Source: Streptomyces viridochromogenes (GTDB lineage: Bacteria; Actinomycetota; Actinomycetes; Streptomycetales; Streptomycetaceae). Taken from it: a DNA stretch of 64,000 nucleotides. Positions 8,527-16,800 of the stretch are shown here, piece after piece; positions within the stretch are counted from its first letter, which is position 1; each line of letters opens with the position of its first letter. The translations under genes and the position numbers were made by a program. The DNA lies in NCBI RefSeq assembly GCF_001270495.1, contig NZ_LGUR01000230.1, positions 124,001-188,000 on the forward strand, given 5' to 3'. A model generated the notes under the pieces. It was not told the origin of the DNA and ran no database searches. It worked only from the letters and a program-made list of their open reading frames with translations.

Positions 8527-9087
8527 TCACTGTCCTTCCCGGTCGGATACGACCGAAGCGTATCGATTCCCACCCGTTGCGCCGCCATCGGCGGCCTCAT
8601 CGCTTGTATCGCTTGTGGTGCTTGCAGTGCCCACCGCGGCATGGCCGCCGGTGGACCCGAAGCCCCCCTCGGCCCGTGCCGAATCGGGAAGCTCCGCGAC
8701 CTCCTGGAAGCGGACCCTCTCGACCTGCTGGACGACCAGTTGGGCAATCCGGTCGAAGCGCTCGAACCGCACGGGCTCGTGCGGGTCGAGATTCACCACG
8801 ATCACCTTGATCTCCCCACGGTACCCGGCATCAACCGTCCCCGGGGCATTCACCAGGGCGACACCCAGACGGGCGGCAAGGCCGGAACGGGGATGCACGA
8901 ACGCCGCGTACCCCTCCGGAAGGGCGACAGACACCCCGGTGGGCAGTACGGCCCGCTCCCCCGGCTTCAGTTCACGGCTCTCGGTGGTGCGCAGATCGGC
9001 TCCCGCGTCACCGGGGTGCGCGTACGTCGGCAGCGGTACGTCCGGGTCGACGCGCCGGATCAGCACGTTCAGGGGGGCACGGCTCAC
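8527..9087 (-). CDS. dut: dUTP diphosphatase (dUTPase)
   Basis: Hydrolyses dUTP to dUMP and pyrophosphate, keeping uracil out of DNA and feeding thymidylate synthesis. At 186 residues it is a standard trimeric dUTPase with an extra C-terminal tail. The motifs are present: HPGDAGADL (motif 1), HPRSGLAARLG (motif 2), the uracil-binding GTVDAGYRGEI (motif 3), RIAQLVV (motif 4) and the flexible glycine-rich AEGGFGSTGG (motif 5). About 30 residues after motif 5 are Ser/Thr/Asp-rich and probably disordered. The GTG start overlaps the stop of the thioesterase gene (GTGA), so translation is coupled; DUF3710 follows immediately. Confidence 0.95.
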   Translation of the reverse strand: MSRAPLNVLIRRVDPDVPLPTYAHPGDAGADLRTTESRELKPGERAVLPTGVSVALPEGYAAFVHPRSGLAARLGVALVNAPGTVDAGYRGEIKVIVVNLDPHEPVRFERFDRIAQLVVQQVERVRFQEVAELPDSARAEGGFGSTGGHAAVGTASTTSDTSDEAADGGATGGNRYASVVSDREGQ

Positions 9088-9668
9088 GGGTTCACCTCGA
9101 AGGCACGGGCACGCCGGGCCTGGTCCGGGTCGTTCATGGCGGCCCGGATCTCCTCCGGACGGCCGTTGTCGATGAAGTGGTCGACCTTCACCTCGATGAA
9201 GAGCGCCTCGGCACGGACGGCGACGGGCCCGTCGGGACCGCCGATCCGACCGGTGGCGGTGGAGTAGATCTTGCGGCCCGCCACCGCCGTGACCTCGGCC
9301 TCCAGATACAGGACCGTGCCCACGGGAACCGGCCGCACGAAGTCCGTCTCCAGCCGCCCGGTCACGGCGATCGTCCGCAACAGCCAGTTGAGCGAGCCGA
9401 GGGTCTCGTCGAGGGCGGTCGCGAGCACACCGCCGTGCGCCAGGCCGGGTGCGCCCTGATGAGCGGGCTGCACGGTGAACTCGGCCGTGATGCTGACTCC
9501 GTCCCCGGCGCGCGCCTCCAGGTGCAGCCCGTGCGCCTGCTCACCGCCACAGCCGAAACACTCGCCGTAGTGCGCACCGAGAAGCTCACCGGGCGCGGGA
9601 GCATCGGGGTGACGGGCCGGTTTCACGGCGTCCGCCGGCGGCTTGAGCGCTGCTGAAGTACCACTCAC
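9084..9668 (-). CDS. PaaI-family hotdog-fold thioesterase
   Basis: A 194-residue protein with a hotdog domain (about residues 55-170) that would hydrolyse acyl-CoA thioesters. The signature is the helix-strand motif HGGVLATALDETLGSLNW containing the usual HGG and the Asp/Glu pair; it also has an upstream ECFGCGGEQAHGLHL segment with two Cys typical of one actinobacterial subgroup. The GTG start at 9668 is the first giving a protein of family length; the open frame extends upstream over the next gene without similarity. It is first in a coupled unit with dut and DUF3710. The physiological thioester is unknown. Confidence 0.8.
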   Translation of the reverse strand: MSGTSAALKPPADAVKPARHPDAPAPGELLGAHYGECFGCGGEQAHGLHLEARAGDGVSITAEFTVQPAHQGAPGLAHGGVLATALDETLGSLNWLLRTIAVTGRLETDFVRPVPVGTVLYLEAEVTAVAGRKIYSTATGRIGGPDGPVAVRAEALFIEVKVDHFIDNGRPEEIRAAMNDPDQARRARAFEVNP

Positions 9669-9779
9669 AGCCGCAGACCTTACCCGCCCGTCCGTCTCCC
9701 ACCGCCGCCCTGCCTGACGGCGCTCGGCGCCGACCCCCTGGCTCCGGCAGCTATCGGACACCATGCCAAGCTTGGCTCC

Positions 9780-10241
9780 ATGCAGCTCTCCGCCGCCCCG
9801 TACGAAGAACGACTGACCGCCCCCCGCTCCTGGTGGCTGGTCTCGTTCCTGGTCGGGGTCTCCATGGCCCTGATCCTTCTGCCGTTCGGCACGCTGCCCA
9901 TGCTCGGCGGCCTGGCCGGCGGCACCGCCGCGGCGGCCGTCGTGGCCAGCTCGTACGGCTCGCTCCGCATCCGCGTGGTGGGCGGTTCGCTGATCGCGGG
10001 CGAGGCGAAGATCCCGGTGACGGCGCTGGGCGAGGCGCACATCCTGGACCCCGAAGAGGCCCGCGCCTGGCGCACCCACAAGGCCGACACCCGCGCCTTC
10101 CTCCTCCTGCGCGCCTACATCCCCACCGCCCTGCGCGTAGAGGTCACCGACCCCGCGGACCCGACTCCTTACCTCTACCTGTCGACCCGTGAGCCGGAGC
10201 GGCTGGCGGAGGCGATCAAGGCGGCGAAGGACTCCGCCTAG
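9780..10241 (+). CDS. DUF3093 family membrane protein
   Basis: A 153-residue protein of the DUF3093 family. Two membrane segments near the N-terminus (about residues 20-40 and 42-62) are followed by a cytoplasmic domain with LRIRVVGGSLIAGEAKIPV and a conserved Arg-rich LLLRAYIPTALRVEV strand pair. The family is found across actinobacteria and its function is unknown. The ATG start is 111 bases divergent from the thioesterase start, so a shared bidirectional promoter region is likely. In other Streptomyces it is commonly placed next to dut, matching the order here. Confidence 0.85.
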   Translation: MQLSAAPYEERLTAPRSWWLVSFLVGVSMALILLPFGTLPMLGGLAGGTAAAAVVASSYGSLRIRVVGGSLIAGEAKIPVTALGEAHILDPEEARAWRTHKADTRAFLLLRAYIPTALRVEVTDPADPTPYLYLSTREPERLAEAIKAAKDSA

Positions 10242-10326
10242 TACACCCGAGCTGACCTTCACCGGTCTGGTCAAGGCTTGTTCTCCCCGTGGCAAAAACT
10301 TCGCCGGGCCACGCCGGACGGTCCCC

Positions 10327-11265
10327 TCAGCGGCCGGTCTCCTGACCGCCTCCGGGCGGCTTGGGCCCCAGACCCCGCGCGATGTCCCCCATCTCCAACG
10401 GTTGCGCCGGGCGTTCCAGGGGCGGCAGTTGCGGCAATTCGTCCCAGGGCACCTGGACCTTTCGCAGGTCCGCCCGAATGCGTGCCGCGAGCTTCTTGGT
10501 GTCCCGGCGGTTCATGACCGCACCCACGGCGGCGCCCACCATGAAGGGCATCAGGTTCGGCAGGTTCCGGACCATACGTTTCATGATCTGCTGACGCAGC
10601 TCACGCTTCATCTGCCCACCGAGTGCGGCGTTGATCGTCGCCGGCTTCATCGGGTCGATGCCGCGCTCCTCGGACCACGAGGTCAGATACGCGGTGCTGC
10701 GGTCCTTGAGATTGCCGGGCGGGCGTACGCCGTACACCTCGTGCAGCTCGGCGATCAGCTTCAGCTCGATCGCGGCCACGCCGGTGATCTCGGCGGCCAG
10801 CTCCGTCGGCATCGCGGGCGGCACCGGCAGCATCGCCGCCGCACCGACTCCCGCACCGACCGTCGAGGTCGCGTTCGCCGCGCCCGTCACGAGCTTGTCG
10901 GCGAGTCGCTCGGGCCCGAGGCCCGGGAACTGCCGGCGCAGCGCCGCGAGGTCCCGTACGGGGATACGCGGGGCGTTCTCGATGATCCGGTCGGTGAGGT
11001 ACGCAAGGCCCGCTCTCGCGCGGCTGCCGCCTCTACGGACGCCTTCCCGGGCCTTCTCCCGGATGACCGCGGCTCTCCGCTTGGCGACGGGCGCGGGAAC
11101 GTCCACGGGTGCCGGGAGGTCAGCCCCGGACACGGGTTCGAGCGAGGCCCCCGTACTGGATGAGCCCCGCTCGTCGTCACGCGCGCCAGACGGGCCGTCG
11201 GACGGCCCTTCGTCCGCTCCCGACCGTCGGGAGCGGCGCTTCCAAGGAGGGGTCGAGCCAGTCAT
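10327..11265 (-). CDS. Conserved hypothetical protein with hydrophobic segments
   Basis: A 312-residue protein I cannot assign to a named family with confidence. The first 95 residues are charged and low-complexity, then a helical region (LTDRIIENAPRIPVRDLAALRRQFPG), a short glycine/alanine-rich hydrophobic stretch around residues 140-175 (VGAGVGAAAMLPVPPAMPTELAAEITG) and a second near 265 (LMPFMVGAAVGAVMNRRDT). The layout recalls EcsC-like proteins but the match is weak. The ATG start at 11265 lies just after the stop of the DUF4193 gene (11279), so the two are probably co-transcribed. A cytoplasmic membrane-associated location is inferred from the short hydrophobic segments. Confidence 0.7.
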   Translation of the reverse strand: MTGSTPPWKRRSRRSGADEGPSDGPSGARDDERGSSSTGASLEPVSGADLPAPVDVPAPVAKRRAAVIREKAREGVRRGGSRARAGLAYLTDRIIENAPRIPVRDLAALRRQFPGLGPERLADKLVTGAANATSTVGAGVGAAAMLPVPPAMPTELAAEITGVAAIELKLIAELHEVYGVRPPGNLKDRSTAYLTSWSEERGIDPMKPATINAALGGQMKRELRQQIMKRMVRNLPNLMPFMVGAAVGAVMNRRDTKKLAARIRADLRKVQVPWDELPQLPPLERPAQPLEMGDIARGLGPKPPGGGQETGR

Positions 11266-11278
11266 GCCCGACCCGACC

Positions 11279-11575
11279 TCAGTCGCAGTCGCGGCAGATC
11301 GGCTGACCGTTCTTCTCCCGGGCCAGCTGGCTGCGGTGGTGCACCAGGAAGCAGCTCATGCAGGTGAACTCGTCCTGCTGCTTGGGCAGCACCCGGACGG
11401 CCAACTCCTCGTTCGAGAGGTCCGCGCCGGGCAGCTCCAGGCCTTCGGCGGCCTCGAACTCGTCGACGTCCACTGCGGACGTCGACTTGTCGTTCCGCCT
11501 GGCCTTCAGCTCTTCAAGGCTGTCCGAGTCGACGTCGTCGTCGGTCTTGCGTGGGGTGTCGTAATCCGTTGCCAT
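11279..11575 (-). CDS. DUF4193 family small zinc-ribbon-like protein
   Basis: A 98-residue acidic protein of the DUF4193 family. The conserved C-terminal half has two Cys pairs (CMSC and CRDC) in the pattern FTCMSCFLVHHRSQLA ... PICRDC, consistent with a zinc-ribbon fold. The N-terminal half is rich in Asp/Glu. The ATG at 11575 is chosen because it has a GAGAG purine run upstream and matches family length. The function is unknown; it is an abundant conserved actinobacterial protein, and mycobacterial relatives are known from expression studies only. It heads a unit with the 312-residue protein downstream. Confidence 0.85.
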   Translation of the reverse strand: MATDYDTPRKTDDDVDSDSLEELKARRNDKSTSAVDVDEFEAAEGLELPGADLSNEELAVRVLPKQQDEFTCMSCFLVHHRSQLAREKNGQPICRDCD

Positions 11576-11980
11576 GTCGCTCTCCCCCTCTGGGTGTCTG
11601 CGGTGTCTCCAGCGCACGTAACGCGTGAGAGGCCGGACTTGTGCCCGACCCGAGGCGGAGATTTTGCCTCACATCAAGGTCTGTTACTCAATCGACACCC
11701 AACCGGACTCCTCAAGAGTGATCGGCTTGGATGGCGAACGGGACCGTACACGGTCCTAATGCCGCAGTTCAAAGGCGTCTCACCGTGTACTTCCCGTGAT
11801 CAAGACCCTCGAAAACCCGGATTTTCCCGGCTTTCCGACAGGCATCATGATCACGGAGAGTAGATGGCCGGAAAACCGCCCTTGTGATCGATCACACACG
11901 AGGGTGTTCGCCGGGTGCCCAGAAAATTCCGCGCAAAGCGAACATCCCCGTGTACCTGCCGAGTCTCGGCGCACATGATC
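11576..11980. other. Gene-free stretch between DUF4193 and cutS
   Basis: About 400 bases with lower GC than the neighbours. It holds the promoter of the reverse-strand DUF4193 gene and the 3' flank of cutS. GTGATCA (about 11798) and TGATCAC (about 11848) form a widely spaced inverted repeat, but no clear terminator stem or coding frame is visible. Promoter elements cannot be placed with confidence. Confidence 0.4.
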
Positions 11981-13240
11981 TCAGATCGGGAGGGTGACCC
12001 GCATCACGAGCCCTCCGCCCTCTCGCGGCTGCGCCGAGATGTGCCCGCCGTGCGCCCGCGCCACGGACCGCACGATGGACAGTCCCAGGCCCACCCCCTT
12101 GTCACTACCAGTCCGTTCGGTACGCAGCCGCCGGAACGGCTCGAACAGATTATCGATCTCATACGCCGGCACCACCGGCCCGGTGTTCGAGACGATCAGG
12201 ACCGCCTGTCCGTGCTGGACCTCGGTGGTGACCTCGACCCAGCCGCCCTCCGGGACGTTGTACCGGACGGCGTTCTGCACCAGGTTCAGCGCGATCCGCT
12301 CCAGCAGCACGCCGTTGCCCTGGACGACGGCGGGCTTCTGCTCGCCGCGGATCACCACGCCCTTGGCCTCCGCCTCCGCGTGCACCTGGTCGACGGCCTG
12401 CTCGGCCACCTCCGCGAGGTCCACCGGCTTGCGCTCGACGATCTGGTTGTCGCTGCGGGCGAGCAGCAGCAGACCTTCGACCAGCTGCTCGCTGCGCTCG
12501 TTGGTGGCCAGCAGCGTCTTGCCGAGCTGCTGGAGCTCCACCGGCGCCTGTGGGTCGGACAGATGCACTTCGAGGAGCGTGCGGTTGATCGCGAGCGGGG
12601 TGCGCAGCTCGTGCGAGGCGTTGCCGACGAAGCGCTGCTGGGCGGTGAAGGCCCGCTGCAACCGCTCCAGCATCTCGTCGAACGTGTCGGCCAGTTCCTT
12701 CAGCTCGTCGTCCGGGCCGTCCAGTTCGATACGGCGGGACAGGTCCGAGCCCGCCACCGCGCGCGCGGTCCGGGTGATCCGGCCCAGCGGCGACAGGACA
12801 CGGCCGGCCATGGCATAGCCGAACGCGAAGGCGATGATGGCGAGGCCGAGGAGGGCCAGGAGCGAGCGGCTGAGGAGATCGTCCAGGGCGATCCGGCGCC
12901 GGTCCTCGATACAGGCGCTGATCGCGGAGTTGAACTCGTTGAGCGTCAGGCCCGACGCGTTGTTGACCGCGGGGCAGTCGGCGCTCGCGACCTTGATCTC
13001 GTTACTGGGGCTCACGCTCACGATCTTGAACGGCGGCTGGTTGCCCGTGCTGATGGCTTGCGCGGCCAGCAGATAGATGATCGACAGCAGCAGGATGCCG
13101 GCGATCAGGAACATGCCGCCGTACAGCAACGTGAGCCGTATGCGGATGGTGGGGCGCAGCCACGGGAAGGAGGGCTCCGCCCTGCGGGGGTCCCATGTGG
13201 GTTTCGGGGGCGCCTGCGGAGGCGCGGGTGTAGCGGCCAT
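11981..13240 (-). CDS. cutS: Sensor histidine kinase CutS
   Basis: A 419-residue membrane kinase partner of CutR. Two membrane segments (about residues 33-58 and 130-152) flank an external loop of about 75 residues containing two cysteines (ADCPAVNN and SACIEDRR), suitable for a disulfide switch. Then come HAMP (about 150-205), HisKA with His in NASHELRTP, and HATPase with N-box NLVQNAVRYN and G-box KGVGLGLS. Length and architecture agree with Streptomyces CutS, implicated in control of antibiotic production and protein-secretion quality. The ATG at 13240 lies six bases from the cutR stop, so cutR-cutS form one transcript. Confidence 0.9.
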   Translation of the reverse strand: MAATPAPPQAPPKPTWDPRRAEPSFPWLRPTIRIRLTLLYGGMFLIAGILLLSIIYLLAAQAISTGNQPPFKIVSVSPSNEIKVASADCPAVNNASGLTLNEFNSAISACIEDRRRIALDDLLSRSLLALLGLAIIAFAFGYAMAGRVLSPLGRITRTARAVAGSDLSRRIELDGPDDELKELADTFDEMLERLQRAFTAQQRFVGNASHELRTPLAINRTLLEVHLSDPQAPVELQQLGKTLLATNERSEQLVEGLLLLARSDNQIVERKPVDLAEVAEQAVDQVHAEAEAKGVVIRGEQKPAVVQGNGVLLERIALNLVQNAVRYNVPEGGWVEVTTEVQHGQAVLIVSNTGPVVPAYEIDNLFEPFRRLRTERTGSDKGVGLGLSIVRSVARAHGGHISAQPREGGGLVMRVTLPI

Positions 13241-13246
13241 GGGGCA

Positions 13247-13900
13247 TCAGATCCGGTAGCCGGAACCGGGCACGGTGACGATCACCGGCGGCTCCCCCAG
13301 TTTGCGGCGCAGCGTCATGACGGTCACCCGGACCACGTTCGTGAACGGGTCGGTGTTCTCGTCCCATGCCTTCTCCAGCAACTGCTCGGCCGAGACGACC
13401 GCGCCCTCGCTGCGCATCAGCACCTCCAGGACGGCGAACTCCTTCGGCGCCAGCTGCACCTCCTTTCCGTCGCGGAAGACCTCGCGGCGGTTGGGGTCGA
13501 GCTTGATGCCGGCCCGCTCCAGGACGGGCGGCAGCGGCACGCTCGTACGGCGCCCGAGGGCACGCACGCGTGCCGTCAGCTCGCTGAAGGCGAAGGGCTT
13601 GGGGAGATAGTCGTCGGCGCCGATCTCCAGCCCCTCGACACGGTCGCTGACGTCGCCGGAGGCCGTGAGCATCAGCACGCGTGTGGGCATGCCGAGTTCG
13701 ACGATCTTGCGGCATACGTCGTCGCCGTGCACCAGCGGGAGGTCGCGGTCGAGGACGACCACGTCGTAGTCGTTGACGCCGATGCGTTCCAGGGCGGCCG
13801 CACCGTCGTACACGACGTCGACGGCCATGGCCTCCCGGCGCAGTCCGGTGGCCACCGCATCGGCGAGCAGTTGCTCGTCCTCGACGACGAGTACGCGCAC
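13247..13900 (-). CDS. cutR: Response regulator CutR
   Basis: A 217-residue OmpR-type regulator, phosphorylated by CutS. Receiver: acidic EDE at 7-9, phospho-acceptor Asp51 in VVVLDRDLPLVHGDD, Lys in LPKPF. The winged-helix DNA-binding domain (about 125-217) contains LAPKEFAVLEVLMRSEGAVVS and ends VPGSGYRI. The GTG at 13900 is preceded by AGGAAGGACA, a strong ribosome-binding site, and gives exactly the length I recall for S. coelicolor CutR; the longer open frame upstream shows no receiver homology. In S. lividans/coelicolor the system represses actinorhodin production; regulation of secretion-stress proteases has also been proposed. Confidence 0.92.
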   Translation of the reverse strand: MRVLVVEDEQLLADAVATGLRREAMAVDVVYDGAAALERIGVNDYDVVVLDRDLPLVHGDDVCRKIVELGMPTRVLMLTASGDVSDRVEGLEIGADDYLPKPFAFSELTARVRALGRRTSVPLPPVLERAGIKLDPNRREVFRDGKEVQLAPKEFAVLEVLMRSEGAVVSAEQLLEKAWDENTDPFTNVVRVTVMTLRRKLGEPPVIVTVPGSGYRI

Positions 13901-14319
13901 GTCGCTTGTCCTTCCTGTGTCCACCCGCGTAGCGCTTGTCCTCGCTCGCGGGCAGGGGCCTTGGTTGGGGGTCTTGGCCTCCATCCTGCCCTTTTCGGTC
14001 ATAAGTCGGCGGTAAGACGGGTGAGCGGGCCATGAAGGACAGGTGTGAAGCCCGGGAATGCGAGATTTTCTCTTCCGGTTGAGGTTTCCGTGGAAGAGAG
14101 CGGGGGGAGGACGGCTTGTACACCCCGCGATCACGCTCTGCTTGTGCCGCACCACCAAGCGGTACGAGGCAATCCGCTTTCCGCAGGGCGGGTGTGGGTG
14201 TCCGGCACCGTCGCCGCCCGGCATGGGCAGCGCTGGGCATCTACTGGAGACGTGATCGCCCCTTCCGAACGGCACACCCCCGTGCCATCGACCCACGACC
14301 CAGGACGAGGGGGCGCAGC
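13901..14319. other. Gene-free stretch upstream of cutRS
   Basis: About 420 bases between divergent cutR and a small forward gene. It must hold the cutRS promoter on the reverse strand and that of the 57-residue protein on the forward strand. A short less GC-rich segment around 14058-14100 (GAGATTTTCTCTTCC) is the most promoter-like part. No coding frame with plausible codon use was seen. Confidence 0.4.
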
Positions 14320-14493
14320 ATGGACGCATTCACCGCAGGACTTCTGCAGCGCATAAGGGCGACCGAGTCCGACCTGACACGGGCTCTTGACGACGGCGAC
14401 GACTTCCTCGTCGAGGTGGAGCAGGGCGAGCTCGACGACCTGCGCCGCCTCGCCGCCGAGCACGGTGTGGAAGTCGGCGCGTCCAGCGTCTGA
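14320..14493 (+). CDS. Small conserved-looking hypothetical protein (57 aa)
   Basis: A short acidic, helical protein (start MDAFTAGLLQRIRATESDL, heptad-like Leu spacing). No known domain is recognised. The ATG start is preceded by AGGACGAGGGGG, a strong ribosome-binding site, and the stop is followed 17 bases later by a strong terminator hairpin, both supporting a real gene. In-frame extension upstream has no ribosome-binding site. Cytoplasmic, function unknown. Confidence 0.65.
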   Translation: MDAFTAGLLQRIRATESDLTRALDDGDDFLVEVEQGELDDLRRLAAEHGVEVGASSV

Positions 14494-14509
14494 CCGGCTC
14501 GCGGACCAA

Positions 14510-14548
14510 CAGCAGGCCCCCGGCGAATCCAGCGCCGGGGGCCTGCTG
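14510..14548. terminator. Bidirectional terminator between the 57-aa gene and suhB
   Basis: Perfect 16-base arms, 14510-14525 and 14533-14548 (core GCAGGCCCCCGGCG / CGCCGGGGGCCTGC), with a 7-base loop, placed between convergent genes. Confidence 0.85.
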
Positions 14549-14592
14549 CCGTAAGACCCGCTCCTGCGGGAGAACCATGGGGGGGTGCGCCG

Positions 14593-15426
14593 TCAGTCGT
14601 GCCAGGCCCCGAACTCCTCCAACAGCCGCTGGAGGGGCTCGAAAACCCCTGGCGTCGCCGCCACCGCCAGATCGCGCGAGGGCCGCTCCCCGGGTCGCCC
14701 GCCCGTCAGCGCGCCCGCCTCCCGTGCGATCAGGTCGCCCGCAGCCACGTCCCAGGCGTTGAGCCCTCGCTCGTAGTAGCCGTCCAGGCGGCCCGCCGCC
14801 AGGTCGCACAGGTCGATCGCGGCCGAGCCGCCGCGTCGGATGTCGCGCAGGAGGGGGATCAGCCGCTGGGCCACGTCGGCCTGGTGGGTGCGGACCTCGG
14901 TGACGTAGTTGAAGCCGGTCGAGACCAGGGCCTGCTCCAGGGGGGCCGTGGGGCGGCAGCTGAGCCTGCGCTCGCCCTCCCACGCTCCCGTGGCCCAGGC
15001 ACCGCCTCCGCGGACCGCGTGGTACGTCTCGCCGCGCATCGGGGCGGCCACGACACCGACGACCGCCTCACCGTCCTGCTCGGCGGCGATGGAGACGGAC
15101 CAGGTCGGCAGTCCGTAGAGGTAGTTGACCGTGCCGTCCAGGGGGTCGATCACCCAGCGGACGCCGCTCGTGCCCTCGGTGGAGGCGCCCTCCTCGCCCA
15201 GGAAGCCGTCGTCCGGGCGGTGTTCGGAGATCAGGGTCGTGATCAGCTTCTCCGCCGCGATGTCCATCTCGGTGACGACATCGATCGGGCTCGACTTGGT
15301 CGCCGCGACGGCGAGGTCGGCCGGGCGGCCGTCGCGCAGCAGCTCGCCCGCGCGGAGGGCGGCCCGCTGCGCCAGTGCGAGCAGTTCCGAGTGCAGCGGG
15401 TCGGGTACGTCCGTCACGTCGCTCAC
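14593..15426 (-). CDS. suhB: Inositol monophosphatase family protein
   Basis: A Mg-dependent sugar-phosphate phosphatase, 277 residues, of the IMPase family; in actinobacteria such enzymes make free inositol for phosphatidylinositol or mycothiol. Metal-binding motifs are complete: Glu pair in FLGEEGAST, WVIDPLDGTVNY, and the C-terminal WDVAAGDLIAREAG. The GTG start at 15426 lies eight bases after the ferrochelatase stop, so it is the second gene of a hemH-suhB unit; the longer open frame reads through ferrochelatase in another frame. Substrate (inositol-1-phosphate, histidinol phosphate or similar) cannot be told from sequence alone; the symbol follows the usual annotation. Confidence 0.88.
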   Translation of the reverse strand: MSDVTDVPDPLHSELLALAQRAALRAGELLRDGRPADLAVAATKSSPIDVVTEMDIAAEKLITTLISEHRPDDGFLGEEGASTEGTSGVRWVIDPLDGTVNYLYGLPTWSVSIAAEQDGEAVVGVVAAPMRGETYHAVRGGGAWATGAWEGERRLSCRPTAPLEQALVSTGFNYVTEVRTHQADVAQRLIPLLRDIRRGGSAAIDLCDLAAGRLDGYYERGLNAWDVAAGDLIAREAGALTGGRPGERPSRDLAVAATPGVFEPLQRLLEEFGAWHD

Positions 15427-15434
15427 GGGGCTCC

Positions 15435-16562
15435 TCACGCGTAGGGACTGTCGGCACCCGCCGCGGCGGGCCTGGGAGCGCGGGCCGGGCAGCAGCCCAC
15501 CGGGCAGAGGTTGTGGCTCGCACCGAGCCCGCCGAGGACGCAGGGCGTGGCCTCTTCCGCGCGCTCCACGGCGGCGCGCTCCAGGACGAGGTCGCGGATC
15601 GCTGCGGCGAACCGCGGGTCGTCGCCGACGGTGGCCGAGCGGCGCATCGGCAGACCCAGCTCCTCGGCCTTGGCCCTGGCCTCCGTGTCGAGGTCGTACA
15701 GGACCTCCATGTGGTCGGAGACGAAGCCGATGGGCGAGATCACCACCGCCGGAACCCCGGCGTCGTGGCGCTCCTCGAGGTGGTCGCAGATGTCGGGCTC
15801 CAGCCACGGGATGTGCGGGGCGCCGGAGCGGGACTGGTAGACGAGCTGCCAGGGGTGGTCGACGCCGGTGCGCTCGCGTACGGCGTCGGCGATCAGCCGG
15901 GCGACGTCCAGGTGCTGCTCGACGTACGCGCCGCCCTCGCCGTGGTTCTCGACGGGCCCGGAGGTGTCTGCGGAGGCGTTCGGGATCGAGTGGGTCGAGA
16001 AGGCGATGTGCGCGCCGTCCCGGATGTCCTCGGGGAGGTCGGCGAGGGAGTCGATGACGCCGTCGATCATCGGCTCCAGGAAGCCGGGGTGGTTGAAGTA
16101 GTGCCGCAGCTTGTCGACCCTCGGCAGCTCCAGGCCCTCGGCCTCGAGGGCGGCGAGCGAGTCGGCGAGGTTCTCGCGGTACTGGCGGCAGCCCGAGTAG
16201 GAGGCGTAGGCGCTGGTGGCGAGGACGAGGATGCGGCGACGGCCGTCGGCGACCATCTCGCGCAGGGTGTCCGTCAGGTACGGCGCCCAGTTGCGGTTGC
16301 CCCAGTAGATCGGCAGATCCAGGCCGTGGTCGGCGAAGTCCTTGCGGAGGGCGTCCAGCAGGGCGCGGTTCTGGTCGTTGATGGGGCTGACGCCGCCGAA
16401 CAGGAAGTAGTGTTCGCCGACTTCCTTCAGGCGTTCCTTGGGGATGCCTCGCCCCCGGGTGACGTTCTCCAGGAACGGGATCACGTCGTCCGGGCCCTCG
16501 GGGCCACCGAAGGAGAGCAGGAGCAGGGCGTCGTAGGGGCTGGCATCGCGCACGTCTGGCAT
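15435..16562 (-). CDS. hemH: Ferrochelatase (coproporphyrin III ferrochelatase type)
   Basis: Inserts Fe2+ into the porphyrin; in actinobacteria the substrate is coproporphyrin III (the gene is then also called cpfC). 375 residues, starting with [22 protein letters not shown]. The catalytic His lies in [13 protein letters not shown] and the conserved Glu in [16 protein letters not shown]. The C-terminus carries [15 protein letters not shown]; together with an upstream Cys (ATPCVLGG) this provides four cysteines like the [2Fe-2S] cluster ligands of actinobacterial ferrochelatases. It has an ATG start, and suhB follows after eight bases. An iron-box-like site at 16640-16658, 78 bases before the start, suggests iron control. 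Confidence 0.93.
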   Translation of the reverse strand: MPDVRDASPYDALLLLSFGGPEGPDDVIPFLENVTRGRGIPKERLKEVGEHYFLFGGVSPINDQNRALLDALRKDFADHGLDLPIYWGNRNWAPYLTDTLREMVADGRRRILVLATSAYASYSGCRQYRENLADSLAALEAEGLELPRVDKLRHYFNHPGFLEPMIDGVIDSLADLPEDIRDGAHIAFSTHSIPNASADTSGPVENHGEGGAYVEQHLDVARLIADAVRERTGVDHPWQLVYQSRSGAPHIPWLEPDICDHLEERHDAGVPAVVISPIGFVSDHMEVLYDLDTEARAKAEELGLPMRRSATVGDDPRFAAAIRDLVLERAAVERAEEATPCVLGGLGASHNLCPVGCCPARAPRPAAAGADSPYA

Positions 16563-16639
16563 GGATCGATCCTGTCATCCGGTACTGACAGCCGGGAAAC
16601 GGTGGGGTGACCACCCGGGTTCCCGATTCGTCCGGCCCG

Positions 16640-16658
16640 GTACGTTAGGGTCACCTAA
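16640..16658. promoter_or_regulatory. Iron-box-like operator (DmdR1/IdeR type)
   Basis: GTACGTTAGGGTCACCTAA matches 16 of 19 positions of the actinobacterial iron box consensus TTAGGTTAGGCTCACCTAA and contains the inverted repeat TTAGG-GTCA-CCTAA. It lies between divergent hemH and the MFS transporter, 78 and 142 bases from their starts. The expected regulator is the iron-dependent repressor DmdR1, encoded outside this window. Confidence 0.65.
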
Positions 16659-16800
16659 CTCGTAAGCTGTAGCGGCCATCCGCACGTCTTACCGGGTCGC
16701 CGCATGCCTTACCGGGCGCCCCACATGCCTCACCGCAACGCCTTGCCCCGTCGCCCCGAACCACCGCAGCCCCCGCTGCTCCGCCTGACCGGAGACCCCC

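Noticed and set aside
9720..10295. N-terminal extension of the thioesterase open frame
   Set aside because: It runs antisense through the DUF3093 gene with no conserved residues; the GTG at 9668 gives the family length.
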